A stretch of DNA of 49,450 nt from an uncultured Aureimonas sp. (GCF_913775355.1 NZ_CAJYIU010000325.1:1-49450); one strand, 5' to 3'. Positions 33,835 to 42,455 are shown, numbered from the stretch's first letter. Notes: a model not told the origin generated them from the letters alone. Made by a program: numbers and translations.

Positions 33835-33863
33835 CGCATACACCATATGCGCCGCCCCGGCAA
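33835..33863 (-). promoter_or_regulatory. Candidate promoter of rpsB-tsf
   Basis: On the minus strand TTGCCG (33858-33863) and TATGCG (33835-33840) are 17 bases apart. Transcription would start near 33828, giving a leader of about 113 bases. Confidence 0.4.
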
Positions 33864-33882
33864 GTCGAACCCTCGCGCGGCC

Positions 33883-34689
33883 TCAGTTCGCCGGGCACCC
33901 CGTCGGGCGGTCGTAGTAGGTCAGCCGCGCCAGTCCGCCTTCCAGCGTGTAGTCGCCGAAGTCGAGCTTCAGCCGGTCGGTGACGCCGTTCTCGTAGAGG
34001 CGATAGCTCGTCTCGAAGATCGGCATGCCGTCCCCGTCGCTGTCGCTGTTATAATAGGATTCCGTGACGTTCCAGGATCGCAGGCCGTCGAGCGTCCTGG
34101 CGACCTCGGGCTTCGCCGGCGTCTCGTCCTTCTTTGCAGGAAGGATCAGCGACGTGGTCGTCAGATGCTTGTCGGCGTCGTCGTCCCCGTCGAAGAGATT
34201 GGCCTCGACCAGCCGCTCGCCGGCCAGCGCGCGATCGATGAGTTTGGCGGTATGGCCGAGGGGGAAGACCGACAGGGGCAGCTCGGTCTCGCGCTTGACC
34301 GGCGAGGTATAGGAGACCGCCGTCGCATCGGCCGCGTTGGTCGCCACACCCTCGACGAGGCCCTGCTCCGCACCGTCCACGACCGTACGGGTGCGGAACT
34401 CGTAGCGCTTGCCGTCGCGCGTTTCTTTCGCCAGCGTCTGCTGGTCCGTCACCGTCAGTTCGTCATCCTCGTGGAACCGGGCGACGAACCGGTAATCGAG
34501 CGAAAGCGCATTACAGGCATCCGGCTTCAGCTGCAGCGCGATCCGCCCGTCGACGCTGTTGAAGTTCGAGGTCTGGGACGCCAGCGTCAGGTCGTAGACG
34601 GCCTCGTGCGGCTGCAGGTCCGCCGCCCGTGAGGCGCAGGGCGAAGCGACTGCCAAGACGATCGCCGAAAGGGCCATGCCATATTGCAT
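33883..34689 (-). CDS. EipB/DUF1849 family periplasmic envelope protein
   Basis: EipB, studied in Brucella, is a periplasmic beta-spiral protein needed for envelope integrity. This 268-residue protein has a signal peptide (MALSAIVLAVASPCASRA, cleavage near residue 22) and then AADLQPHEAVYDLTL, a typical family start. It has SVDGRIALQL, DYRFVARFHEDDELT, and a closing GLARLTYYDRPTGCPAN. Two cysteines outside the signal peptide, Cys59 and Cys265, match the conserved disulfide pair of the family. The start is uncertain: ATG at 34689 or 34677, neither with a clear ribosome site. It diverges from the ridA-like gene across a 104-base gap holding a perfect palindrome. Confidence 0.8.
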   Translation of the reverse strand: MQYGMALSAIVLAVASPCASRAADLQPHEAVYDLTLASQTSNFNSVDGRIALQLKPDACNALSLDYRFVARFHEDDELTVTDQQTLAKETRDGKRYEFRTRTVVDGAEQGLVEGVATNAADATAVSYTSPVKRETELPLSVFPLGHTAKLIDRALAGERLVEANLFDGDDDADKHLTTTSLILPAKKDETPAKPEVARTLDGLRSWNVTESYYNSDSDGDGMPIFETSYRLYENGVTDRLKLDFGDYTLEGGLARLTYYDRPTGCPAN

Positions 34690-34722
34690 CAAAGCGCGTG
34701 CGTCCCATCATGAAGGCTTCTG

Positions 34723-34739
34723 GGTTCGACGATCGAACC
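34723..34739. promoter_or_regulatory. Perfect 17-bp palindrome between eipB and ridA-like genes
   Basis: GGTTCGA and TCGAACC flank CGA, in the middle of the divergent gap. The core is GTTC-N7-GAAC, that is, inverted half-sites with the same spacing as the alphaproteobacterial LexA box but opposite orientation of one half. It is placed to control both genes. The binding protein is unknown. Confidence 0.4.
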
Positions 34740-34793
34740 GGCCGATAAAACCTGATAGCCGTGTGCGGCGCAAATTCCCATCCGGAGTGGACC

Positions 34794-35258
34794 ATGACCG
34801 AATCGATCGCAGACCGCCTTGCCGCCGCCGGCGTGACCGTGCCGGACGCCGCGGCGCCGGCTGCCAACTACGTCTCGTTCGTGCGCTTTGGCTCGATCCT
34901 TCAGACGTCGGGCCAGCTCCCCATGGACGGCGGCAAGGTCGCGGTGACGGGCAAGCTCGGCGGGGGCGTGTCGCTCGAGGACGGCCAGCGCGCCGCGCGG
35001 CTTTGCGCGATCAACATTCTCGCGCAGGCGAAGGCCGCGCTCGGCGACCTGGAGACGATCGGGCGCCTCCTCAAGCTGACGGTCTTCGTGGCGAGCGCGC
35101 CGGAGTTCACCGAGCAGCACAAGGTGGCCAACGGCGCCTCCGACTTCCTGGCCGAGATCCTCGGAGAGCGCGGTCGCCATGCCCGCTCGGCGGTCGGCGT
35201 GCCGGCGCTGCCGATGGATGCGGCGGTGGAAATCGAGGCGATGTTCGAGATCGCGTGA
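34794..35258 (+). CDS. RidA (YjgF/YER057c/UK114) family protein
   Basis: RidA proteins hydrolyse reactive enamine/imine intermediates from PLP enzymes such as serine and threonine dehydratases. The 154-residue protein has FGSILQTSGQLPMDGGKVAV, AINILAQAKAALGDLETIGR, and the active-site Arg131 in GRHARSAVGVPALPMDAAVEIE. It belongs to the longer YjgF subgroup of about 150 residues (YjgF-like, not E. coli RidA at 128), where function is less tested. The ATG at 34794 was chosen over one at 34761 because it begins the conserved start. It precedes the GDPD gene by four bases and is probably cotranscribed. Confidence 0.88.
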   Translation: MTESIADRLAAAGVTVPDAAAPAANYVSFVRFGSILQTSGQLPMDGGKVAVTGKLGGGVSLEDGQRAARLCAINILAQAKAALGDLETIGRLLKLTVFVASAPEFTEQHKVANGASDFLAEILGERGRHARSAVGVPALPMDAAVEIEAMFEIA

Positions 35259-35262
35259 TCCC

Positions 35263-35982
35263 ATGAGCGTCGCGGCATCCGACCTCGGCTGGCTGACGGC
35301 CCGCCCGATCGCCCATCGCGGCCTGCATGCCCGGCCGCGCGGCGTCCCGGAGAACTCGATGGCGGCGTTCCGCGCCGCCGTCGAGGGCGGGTATGCGATC
35401 GAGTGCGACATTCACCGCACCCGCGACGGCGTCCCCGTCGTCTTCCATGACCACGATCTCGAACGGCTGACCGGCCGGACGGGCACCATCGACTCGCTGT
35501 CGGCTGCGGAGGTCGCCGACTTTCGCCTCTTCGACACCGCGGAAGCCCCCCCGACACTCGCCGCGCTTCTCAAATTCGTAGACGGCCGCGTCCCGCTCGT
35601 CGTCGAGGCCAAGGGGATCGACGCCGCGACCGACGCCGGGTTCATGGCGGACGTCGCGCCCGTCATCGAAGGCTACCGCGGGCCGTTGGCGCTGATGTCC
35701 TTCGACGAATGGTTGCTCGACCAGACCGATGGGATCGGCGTGCCGGTCGGCCTCACGGCGGAAGGGACCCGCCCCGGCGATCTGGAGCGACATCGTGTCG
35801 TCTTCGAGAGACGCTGCGCCTTTGTGTCCTATAACGTCCACCATCTTCCCAACGCATTCGTGACGTGGGTTCGGGAGGAGCGTGGCGCCCCGGTCATCAC
35901 CTGGACCGTCCGCACCCCGGCCGAGATCGCGCAGACCGAGGCCCATGCCGACCAGATGACGTTCGAGGGCTTCACGCCCTAG
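35263..35982 (+). CDS. Glycerophosphodiester phosphodiesterase family protein
   Basis: The enzyme would cleave glycerophosphodiesters from phospholipid turnover to glycerol 3-phosphate and an alcohol. The 239-residue barrel protein has the GDPD motifs AHRGLH (His18-Arg19), PENSMAAF (Glu30-Asn31), ECDIHRTRDG (Glu47, Asp49), and VFHDHDLERLTG (His62). The third metal Glu lies in VVEAKG. The C-terminal ITWTVRT is typical. There is no signal peptide, so it acts in the cytoplasm. It starts four bases after the RidA gene and is followed after 31 bases by the acyltransferase gene. Confidence 0.92.
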   Translation: MSVAASDLGWLTARPIAHRGLHARPRGVPENSMAAFRAAVEGGYAIECDIHRTRDGVPVVFHDHDLERLTGRTGTIDSLSAAEVADFRLFDTAEAPPTLAALLKFVDGRVPLVVEAKGIDAATDAGFMADVAPVIEGYRGPLALMSFDEWLLDQTDGIGVPVGLTAEGTRPGDLERHRVVFERRCAFVSYNVHHLPNAFVTWVREERGAPVITWTVRTPAEIAQTEAHADQMTFEGFTP

Positions 35983-36013
35983 GGCGCGACGCCACAGAGC
36001 AGGACACACCCGC

Positions 36014-37216
36014 ATGATCGATGAACCATCCGGCGACGACGGGGCGGACTTCATCGTGCGGGTGGCCGAGGGCCTGAAGGACATCGAGCCCGCCGTCTGG
36101 GACGCGCTCGCCGATCCCGGCGGCACGAACGACGCCTTGCCGCACCCTTTCACGCGGCACGCGTTCCTGTCGTCGCTCGAGGATTCCGGCAGCGTCGGCG
36201 GGCGCACGGGGTGGCTGCCGCAGCATCTCCTGTTGGAAGACGCCGATGGCCAGCTCCTCGCCGCCGTGCCTGCCTATCTGAAAGGGCACAGCCAGGGCGA
36301 ATACGTCTTCGATCACGGCTGGGCCGATGCGTTCGAGCGCGCGGGCGGGCGCTACTATCCGAAGCTGCAGGTGAGCGTCCCCTTCACCCCGGCGACCGGG
36401 CCGCGCCTTCTCGTCGGCCGGGGCGCCGACGCGACCGTTCTGCGCGGCGCTATGGTCTCGGCGCTGTCCGGCTATGTCCGGCAGACGGGGGTGTCGTCGG
36501 CCCACGCGACCTTCCTTCAGGAGGCGGACCTCGAACCTATGCTGGAGGCCGGCTTCCTGCACCGCACGGACCAGCAGTTCCACTTCGTCAATCGCGGTTA
36601 CGCCACCTACGACGACTTCCTCAACACGCTCGCCTCGCGGAAGCGCAAGGGCCTGCGCAAGGAGCGTCGTGAAGCGCTGGCCTCCGGCATCACGATCCAG
36701 CGCCTGTCGGGCTCGAACATCAGCGAGGAGGCACTTGATGCCTTCTTCGCCTTCTACATGGACACGGGAAACCGCAAGTGGGGCCGGCCGTATCTGAACC
36801 GGGCCTTCTTCCGGCTTGTCACAGAGCGCATGGCCGAGGCGATCGTCCTCGTCATGGCACGGCGCGAAGGGCGCTATATCGCCGGAGCGCTCAACTTCGT
36901 CGGCGGCGACCGGATCTTCGGGCGCTACTGGGGCTGCACGGAGGACCATCCGTTCCTCCACTTCGAGGTCTGCTACCACCAGGCCATCGACTACGCGATC
37001 GAGCACAAGCTCTCCATCGTCGAAGCGGGTGCGCAGGGAGAGCACAAGCTCGCGCGCGGCTATGAGCCGGTGATCACTCATTCGGCGCATGACATCGCGC
37101 ATCCCGGCCTTCGCTCGGCGATCGAGGAATACCTCGAGCGCGAGCGTCGCCACGTTCTCCTCGCGCAGCCGGAACTCGCGGCCGCCACCCCCTTCCGTCG
37201 CGGCGAGGTCGAGTAG
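36014..37216 (+). CDS. FemAB-like/GNAT-fold acyltransferase (DUF482, 'peptidogalycan biosynthesis' family)
   Basis: This family is predicted to transfer acyl or aminoacyl groups and is named for similarity to peptidoglycan-bridge enzymes; no member's substrate is firmly known to me. The 400-residue protein has HPFTRHAFLSSLEDSGSVG at about 42-60 and WLPQHLLLEDADGQLLAAVPAYLKGHSQGEYVFDHGWA. It also has the basic stretch LASRKRKGLRKERREA, and AGALNFVGGDRIFGRYWGC with EAGAQGEHKLARGYEP near the end. These are the hallmark blocks. It is the third gene of a plus-strand run with ridA and GDPD. An 18-bp repeat shared with the lexA 3' flank begins four bases after its stop. Confidence 0.88.
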   Translation: MIDEPSGDDGADFIVRVAEGLKDIEPAVWDALADPGGTNDALPHPFTRHAFLSSLEDSGSVGGRTGWLPQHLLLEDADGQLLAAVPAYLKGHSQGEYVFDHGWADAFERAGGRYYPKLQVSVPFTPATGPRLLVGRGADATVLRGAMVSALSGYVRQTGVSSAHATFLQEADLEPMLEAGFLHRTDQQFHFVNRGYATYDDFLNTLASRKRKGLRKERREALASGITIQRLSGSNISEEALDAFFAFYMDTGNRKWGRPYLNRAFFRLVTERMAEAIVLVMARREGRYIAGALNFVGGDRIFGRYWGCTEDHPFLHFEVCYHQAIDYAIEHKLSIVEAGAQGEHKLARGYEPVITHSAHDIAHPGLRSAIEEYLERERRHVLLAQPELAAATPFRRGEVE

Positions 37217-37220
37217 ACGC

Positions 37221-37238
37221 GTCGGGACGTTCGACGCT
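37221..37238. repeat. 18-bp exact repeat, copy 2
   Basis: GTCGGGACGTTCGACGCT, identical to 15250-15267. It begins four bases after the stop codon of the acyltransferase gene, in the 65-base gap before the HIT gene. Confidence 0.6.
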
Positions 37239-37281
37239 AGATCGGGTCCGTCAGATTCGGCATTAATTTGGGACGGGCAGC

Positions 37282-37704
37282 ATGAGCGGCTACGACGACG
37301 GCAACATCTTCGCGAAGATCCTGCGCGGCGAAATCCCGGCCGCGAAAATCTTCGAGACTGACGACTTTCTGGCGATCATGGACGTGATGCCGCAGTCGAA
37401 GGGCCATTGCCTGCTGCTGCCGAAGACGCCGTCACGCAACCTTCTCGACGCCGACGATGCGACGCTCGCCAGGGCGCTGCCCGAACTCGCGCGGCTGGCG
37501 CGCGCGGCCAAGGCCGCCTTCGACGCCGATGGCGTTGTGATCAACCAGTTCAACGAGGAAGCCGGCGGCCAGACGGTGTTCCACCTGCATTTCCACGTCG
37601 TGCCGCACTACGAGGGCATCGCTCTCAAGCGTCACGCCGGCGGCATGGCGGACCCTGCCGAACTGCGAGAGCATGCCGAGGCGATCCGAGCCGCACTCGC
37701 CTGA
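37282..37704 (+). CDS. HIT family nucleotide hydrolase
   Basis: HIT proteins hydrolyse or transfer nucleotides from adenosine conjugates such as dinucleotides and AMP-amidates. The 140-residue protein is Hint-like: it begins YDDGNIFAKILRGEIPAAKI, has FLAIMDVMPQSKGHCLLLPK, and the histidine triad HLHFHVVP at 101-107. All three histidines are present. Length is normal. It is convergent with azlD, only three bases between stops. Confidence 0.94.
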   Translation: MSGYDDGNIFAKILRGEIPAAKIFETDDFLAIMDVMPQSKGHCLLLPKTPSRNLLDADDATLARALPELARLARAAKAAFDADGVVINQFNEEAGGQTVFHLHFHVVPHYEGIALKRHAGGMADPAELREHAEAIRAALA

Positions 37705-37707
37705 GCG

Positions 37708-38073
37708 CTAGAGGATGCCGAGCACCCACGGCACGCCGAGGAGCACGACCTCGGCGAACAGGATGGCGACAAGTGTCTGTCGCCCTAGCCAGAAATAGGC
37801 GGCGAACCCGGTCGCGAGCGCTGCGATCCGGATCGTCAGGGGGATCGCCTCCAGCGAGCCGCCGGGCACGAGAACCAGACGTCCGATCACGGCGGCGACC
37901 AGCGAGGTCGCGATCGTCCTAGCCAGCGCGACGGCCGGCGAGCGCTCATCGAGCCGGCCGGCCGACAGGACGCCCAACCAGCGCCAGACATCGGTCGGAA
38001 GCCATCCCGCCAGCAGGATGAAGACATAGGGCCACCACCAGGCGGCCATCGCGTCGTAGGTCCAGCCGTTCAC
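37708..38073 (-). CDS. AzlD family branched-chain amino acid transport protein
   Basis: AzlD is the small partner of AzlC in a two-component exporter for branched-chain and related amino acids. The 121-residue protein has three to four membrane segments (for example WWPYVFILLAGWLPTDVWRW and IAALATGFAAYFWLG). The start is a GTG at 38071-38073 that overlaps the azlC stop in GTGA. This start gives the expected length; a longer frame upstream is azlC read in another frame. Substrate is not shown by the sequence. Confidence 0.88.
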   Translation of the reverse strand: MNGWTYDAMAAWWWPYVFILLAGWLPTDVWRWLGVLSAGRLDERSPAVALARTIATSLVAAVIGRLVLVPGGSLEAIPLTIRIAALATGFAAYFWLGRQTLVAILFAEVVLLGVPWVLGIL

Positions 38074-38810
38074 CCGACATCTCCCGCCGCCGCGCGCCAG
38101 CGCCCGATCGCAAAGGCGATCACCCCGCCGACGACGCCCGCTACGAGAATGTCGAAACCGGGCGTCAGCCAGTGCGCGACGGGGATTGCGAGAAGCCCCG
38201 TCAAGAGCGCCAGACGCCCGGACAACTCGCGCGCCGACCCGTAGAGCGAGGTCAGGAAGTAGACCGGCGTGAAGAAGGCGAGTGCGCCGGTCGCCAGCGC
38301 CGGCAGCTGCCCCATCATGTTGAAGGCGAAGGCGACCGCCGTCGTGTTGACCACCGTGAGCGTGATCGCGAAACCGGCAAAGAAATGGGTGCGATGGGCG
38401 CGCGGCACGGTCGGCAGCTTGTCCAGCGCCACCACCCAGGCTGTCACCGCGACGAAGTGCGACAGGAACAGGAGCGTCGAGCGCCGCGTACCCGGCCCGC
38501 GGAGGTCGGGCAGAAGCGCGATGACCATCGGCATCATGCGCAGCGAGGAAAGCCCCACCGCAAGCGCGGTGGCCGCAAGCGACAGTCCGGCCGTGACCGC
38601 CCCGAGAAGGATGAGGTTGGCCGGCAGGGCCCAGATCGTCGCGACCATGAAGGTCGCTTCCGTCCAGGTCACGCCAGCCTCGCGGGCCAGTCCCGCAAAG
38701 CCGAGGTGCGCGACGACGAGAATCAGCGCCGGGGCGCTGACGACCTGTCGGATCCCGAGCAGGATCCACTTGGAGGCCGGATCGGGCGCGACCTCGGATG
38801 GTTCGTTCAT
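38070..38810 (-). CDS. AzlC family branched-chain amino acid exporter subunit
   Basis: AzlC is the larger subunit of the AzlCD exporter in the inner membrane. The 246-residue protein has about seven membrane segments and the family block AGVTWTEATFMVATIWALPANLILLGA, followed by RMMPMVIALLPDLRGPGTRR. The ATG at 38808-38810 was chosen because an upstream ATG at 38861 falls within the clpA terminator stem. azlD follows with overlapping codons. The promoter must lie in the short gap near the terminator; I could not define it. Confidence 0.88.
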   Translation of the reverse strand: MNEPSEVAPDPASKWILLGIRQVVSAPALILVVAHLGFAGLAREAGVTWTEATFMVATIWALPANLILLGAVTAGLSLAATALAVGLSSLRMMPMVIALLPDLRGPGTRRSTLLFLSHFVAVTAWVVALDKLPTVPRAHRTHFFAGFAITLTVVNTTAVAFAFNMMGQLPALATGALAFFTPVYFLTSLYGSARELSGRLALLTGLLAIPVAHWLTPGFDILVAGVVGGVIAFAIGRWRAAAGDVG

Positions 38811-38841
38811 GAGCCTGCGTGCCCGCCTGTGCATCGTCATC

Positions 38842-38871
38842 AAGAAAAAGGGCCGCTCCAAAGAGCGGCCC
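38842..38871 (-). terminator. Intrinsic terminator of clpA
   Basis: On the minus strand GGGCCGCTC and GAGCGGCCC pair around TTTG and are followed by TTTTTCTT. It begins nine bases after the clpA stop and isolates clpA from azlC. Confidence 0.88.
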
Positions 38872-38879
38872 CTTCTAGA

Positions 38880-41387
38880 TCATTCGGCGGGCTTTCTGGG
38901 AACCTTCGGCACGGCCCCTGCCCGCTTTTCCGCCTTCTCGCGGGCGGCGGCCGGCTCCTTGACCGGTTGAGCCTCGGGAGCGTCGTCCTCCGGCTCGTCG
39001 TCGTCATACGACGTCGGCTCGTCCTCGATCTCCTCGCCGTCCGGCCCGACACGAACCTTCCCGCGCGCCTCGTCGGCCTTGCGCGGCTTGGCGTATGTTT
39101 CCTCGGGGATCGATTCGAGGTGCAGCTTGCGGCCGTCCTCGCCGTCGACCACCGTCACCTTGACCGTGCCGCCGCGCTTCAGCTTGCCGAACAGAACCTC
39201 GTCGGCCAGCGGCTTCTTGACGTATTCCTGAATCACACGGCCGAGCGGACGTGCGCCCATGTGCTCGTCGTAGCCCTTGTCCGCGAGCCAGGCGATCGCC
39301 TCCTGATCGAGATCGAAGGTCACGCCGCGCTCGGAAAGCTGGGCCTCGAGCTGCATGACGAACTTCTGCACCACCTCGTGGATCACCGGCGTCGGCAGTG
39401 CGCCGAACGGGATGATCGCGTCGAGACGGTTGCGGAACTCCGGCGTGAACAGGCGGTTGATCGCCTCCACGTCGTCGCCCGTCCGCTTGCTCGAGCCGAA
39501 GCCGATCGCGGCCCGCTGCGACTCCGACGCGCCAGCGTTCGTCGTCATGATCAGGATCACGTTGCGGAAGTCGATCCGCTTGCCGTTGTGATCGGTCAGC
39601 TTCCCGTGGTCCATCACCTGCAGGAGGATGTTGAACAGGTCGGGATGCGCCTTCTCGATCTCGTCGAGCAGCAGCACGCAGTGCGGATGCTGGTCGACGC
39701 CATCGGTCAGGAGACCGCCCTGGTCGAAACCGACATAGCCCGGAGGCGCGCCGATCAGCCGCGAGACGGTGTGCCGCTCCATGTACTCCGACATGTCGAA
39801 GCGCAGAAGTTCGATGCCGAGGGCGGAGGCGAGCTGCTTAGCGACCTCGGTCTTGCCGACGCCGGTCGGACCCGAGAACAGGTAAGAGCCGATCGGCTTC
39901 TCCGGCTCGCGAAGGCCTGCGCGCGCCAGCTTGATCGCGGTCGTCAGGTTCTCGATCGCGGCGTCCTGGCCGTAGACCACGCGCTTCAGCTGCTCGGAGA
40001 GGTTCGACAGAACCTCCTCGTCGTCCTTCGACACGGACTTCGGCGGGATGCGGGCCATCGTGGCGACGGTCGCCTCGATCTCCTTGACGCCGATGCTCTT
40101 CTTCCGCTTCGCCTCCGGCAATAGCATCTGCGACGCACCCGTCTCGTCGATCACGTCGATCGCCTTGTCCGGGAGCTTGCGGTCATTGATGTAGCGCGCC
40201 GACAGCTCGACCGCCGACTTGATCGCGTCGTTCGAGAACTTCACGTGGTGGAAGTCCTCGAAATAGGGCTTGAGGCCCTTCAGGATCGCGATCGCGTCCT
40301 CGATCGTCGGCTCGGCGACGTCGATCTTCTGGAAGCGGCGGACCAGCGCCCGGTCCTTCTCGAAGAACTGGCGATACTCCTTGTAGGTTGTCGACCCGAT
40401 GCAGCGTATCGCCCCGGACGACAGAGCCGGCTTCAGAAGGTTGGAGGCGTCCATCGCCCCACCCGACGTCGCGCCGGCGCCGATCACGGTATGGATCTCG
40501 TCGATGAACAGGACCGCGCCCGGATACTCCTCGAGCTCCTTGACGACCTGCTTCAGACGCTCCTCGAAATCGCCGCGATAACGGGTGCCAGCGAGCAGCG
40601 TGCCCATGTCGAGCGAGAAGATCGTGGCGTCCGCCAGCACCTCCGGCACGTCGCCCTCGACGATGCGCTTGGCCAGACCCTCGGCGATCGCCGTCTTGCC
40701 GACGCCGGGATCGCCGACGTAGAGCGGGTTGTTCTTCGAGCGCCGGCAAAGGACCTGGATTGTCCGGTTGATCTCGCTCGCGCGGCCGATCAGCGGGTCG
40801 ATCCGGCCGGTCTTGGCCTTCTCGTTGAGATTGACGCAGTACGCGGTCAGCGCGTCCTGGGTCGTCTTGCGGCGTCCTTCCTCCTCATTACCCATGACAG
40901 ACTGCTCGTCCTCCGCTCCGCGCACGGTGCGGCTTTCCGAGCCGCCCGGACGCTTCGAGATCCCATGGGAAAGGAAGTTCACGGCGTCGTAGCGGGTCAT
41001 CTCCTGCTCCTGCAGGAAGAACGCCGCGTGGCTCTCGCGCTCGGCGAAGATGGCGACGAGCACGTTGGCGCCCGTCACTTCCTCGCGGCCCGACGACTGG
41101 ACATGGATCACCGCGCGCTGGATCACCCGATGGAACCCGGCGGTCGGCTTGGAGTCCTCGTCGTGACCCGTCACGAGGTTGGCGAGTTCGGTGTCGATAT
41201 ACTCCGTCAGCGACGAACGCAGGACGTCGATGTCGACGCTGCACCCCCGCATGACCGCGGAGGCATCCTTGTCTTCAAGCAGCGCGAGGAGCAGGTGCTC
41301 CAGCGTCGCGAATTCCTGATGCCGTTCGTTGGCGAAGGTGAGCGCCTGATGGAGGGACTTCTCCAGGCTTTGCGAAAATGTCGGCAA
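38880..41387 (-). CDS. clpA: ATP-dependent Clp protease ATP-binding subunit ClpA
   Basis: ClpA is the hexameric AAA+ unfoldase that feeds substrates to ClpP; with ClpS it degrades N-end-rule proteins. The 835-residue protein has the N-terminal repeat domain ([20 protein letters not shown] onward). Walker A of the first AAA+ domain is GDPGVGKT at 225-232, and that of the second is GPTGVGKT near 515-523. A ClpP loop region follows in the second domain. A Pro/Glu/Ala/Lys-rich, highly charged tail of about 75 residues follows the second AAA+ domain and is longer than in Escherichia coli (758 residues). It starts eight bases after clpS, so they are cotranscribed. Confidence 0.96.
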   Translation of the reverse strand: MPTFSQSLEKSLHQALTFANERHQEFATLEHLLLALLEDKDASAVMRGCSVDIDVLRSSLTEYIDTELANLVTGHDEDSKPTAGFHRVIQRAVIHVQSSGREEVTGANVLVAIFAERESHAAFFLQEQEMTRYDAVNFLSHGISKRPGGSESRTVRGAEDEQSVMGNEEEGRRKTTQDALTAYCVNLNEKAKTGRIDPLIGRASEINRTIQVLCRRSKNNPLYVGDPGVGKTAIAEGLAKRIVEGDVPEVLADATIFSLDMGTLLAGTRYRGDFEERLKQVVKELEEYPGAVLFIDEIHTVIGAGATSGGAMDASNLLKPALSSGAIRCIGSTTYKEYRQFFEKDRALVRRFQKIDVAEPTIEDAIAILKGLKPYFEDFHHVKFSNDAIKSAVELSARYINDRKLPDKAIDVIDETGASQMLLPEAKRKKSIGVKEIEATVATMARIPPKSVSKDDEEVLSNLSEQLKRVVYGQDAAIENLTTAIKLARAGLREPEKPIGSYLFSGPTGVGKTEVAKQLASALGIELLRFDMSEYMERHTVSRLIGAPPGYVGFDQGGLLTDGVDQHPHCVLLLDEIEKAHPDLFNILLQVMDHGKLTDHNGKRIDFRNVILIMTTNAGASESQRAAIGFGSSKRTGDDVEAINRLFTPEFRNRLDAIIPFGALPTPVIHEVVQKFVMQLEAQLSERGVTFDLDQEAIAWLADKGYDEHMGARPLGRVIQEYVKKPLADEVLFGKLKRGGTVKVTVVDGEDGRKLHLESIPEETYAKPRKADEARGKVRVGPDGEEIEDEPTSYDDDEPEDDAPEAQPVKEPAAAREKAEKRAGAVPKVPRKPAE

Positions 41388-41395
41388 GCTTCACC

Positions 41396-41794
41396 TCAAT
41401 TCTTTTCCATCACGCACTGAAGCGGATGCTGGTGCTGGCGTGCGAAATCCATCACTTGGGTCACCTTCGTCTCGGCCACTTCGTAGGTGTAGACCCCGCA
41501 CTCACCCACCCCGTGCTGGTGCACATGGAGCATGATGCGCGTGGCCGCCTCCCGGTCCTTCTGGAAGAAGCGTTCGAGGACGTGGATGACGAACTCCATC
41601 GGCGTGTAATCGTCGTTCAGAAGCAGGACCCTGTAAAGGCTCGGCTTCTTGGTCTTGGGCTTGGTCCGGGTGATCACGGAGGTGCCGCGATCGGGCCCGT
41701 TCGGACGGTCGTCGTCCGGCCCCTGCGACCGGGTCGCCATCATTCGGGCCCCATGCGGAGCCGCCCGTTCGTTCAAGGAGTTCACGTTCGCCAT
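41396..41794 (-). CDS. clpS: ATP-dependent Clp protease adaptor ClpS
   Basis: ClpS binds the N-domain of ClpA and hands over proteins with destabilising N-terminal residues. The conserved core is [39 protein letters not shown], and [20 protein letters not shown], with the acidic Asp-Asp and His residues of the N-degron pocket. The start is uncertain: ATG at 41794 (132 residues) or 41743 (115 residues, nearer the usual length). Neither has a good ribosome site. A candidate promoter at 41823-41850 excludes starts further upstream. It forms an operon with clpA. Confidence 0.93.
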   Translation of the reverse strand: MANVNSLNERAAPHGARMMATRSQGPDDDRPNGPDRGTSVITRTKPKTKKPSLYRVLLLNDDYTPMEFVIHVLERFFQKDREAATRIMLHVHQHGVGECGVYTYEVAETKVTQVMDFARQHQHPLQCVMEKN

Positions 41795-41822
41795 CGCTCG
41801 ATATGTATGTGCGCCGATCGAC

Positions 41823-41850
41823 AATTTAAGACGCCTTCAGGATGCGGCAA
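41823..41850 (-). promoter_or_regulatory. Candidate promoter of clpS-clpA
   Basis: On the minus strand TTGCCG (41845-41850) and TAAATT (41823-41828) are 16 bases apart. Transcription would start near 41816, leaving a leader of about 22 or 73 bases according to the clpS start. Confidence 0.4.
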
Positions 41851-41947
41851 AATTTCGTCCCGCCGAAAGGGGCTGACATCGAGGTGCCGCCCCCGGAATC
41901 GCCGGAATGACTGGAACAGTGCGGCTCCGACCGGACGCCGCGCAACG

Positions 41948-41978
41948 AAAAAAGGCCCGGCGGGAAGCCGGGCCTTTT
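41948..41978 (-). terminator. Intrinsic terminator of the phasin gene
   Basis: AAAAGGCCCGGC and GCCGGGCCTTTT pair perfectly around GGGAA, with six As on the left, so a TTTTTT run follows on the minus strand. It lies 45 bases after the phasin stop. It is close to symmetric and could also work on the plus strand. Confidence 0.9.
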
Positions 41979-42023
41979 CATGAATGCGTCCCCGAGGGGA
42001 ACGATCCCGATCGCGAGATCGGA

Positions 42024-42395
42024 TCAGTTCGTGTGGTTGGCGGCCTGGTTCGCCATGTTCTGGGCGAACTGCTGGTTCTGCTGGGCCGAGGACTCGAGCG
42101 GGCGATAGGCCTCGCGCGCGATGTCCTGATAGATCTCGCCCATCTTGGTCGCCTGCGACACCCAGGCCTCGTAGGCCGAACGGGCGTACTCGGACTGAAC
42201 CTCGATCGCCTTGTCGAGCGTGCGCACCTGAGCGAGACGCTCCATCATCTGCGCGGACTGCTCGTAGGACTTCTTGGTGTACTCGGTCGCCTCGGCGGCG
42301 ATCTGCTGGAAGCCCTTGGTCATGGCCGACATGGAGCGCAGCGCGTTGTCCATGTTGTCCTTACCAACCTTGTTGGCATCGGTGTATGCGTTCAT
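42024..42395 (-). CDS. Phasin family protein
   Basis: Phasins coat polyhydroxyalkanoate granules, or act as cytosolic chaperone-like proteins. The 123-residue protein is almost wholly helical, with NMDNALRSMSAMTKGFQQIA and AEATEYTKKSYEQSAQMMERL, then a Gln/Asn-rich C-terminus. This pattern matches the phasin_2 family. The ATG at 42393-42395 follows GGGAGA with good spacing. A strong promoter with a TGCACTGCA palindrome lies upstream, and a perfect terminator follows. It is a single-gene unit; PHA synthase genes are not in the window. Confidence 0.87.
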   Translation of the reverse strand: MNAYTDANKVGKDNMDNALRSMSAMTKGFQQIAAEATEYTKKSYEQSAQMMERLAQVRTLDKAIEVQSEYARSAYEAWVSQATKMGEIYQDIAREAYRPLESSAQQNQQFAQNMANQAANHTN

Positions 42396-42455
42396 CGAAC
42401 TCTCCCTTGCATGGTTGGGTGACGGCGGGCAGCGTTCAGCGCCGTCTTCCTCCAG

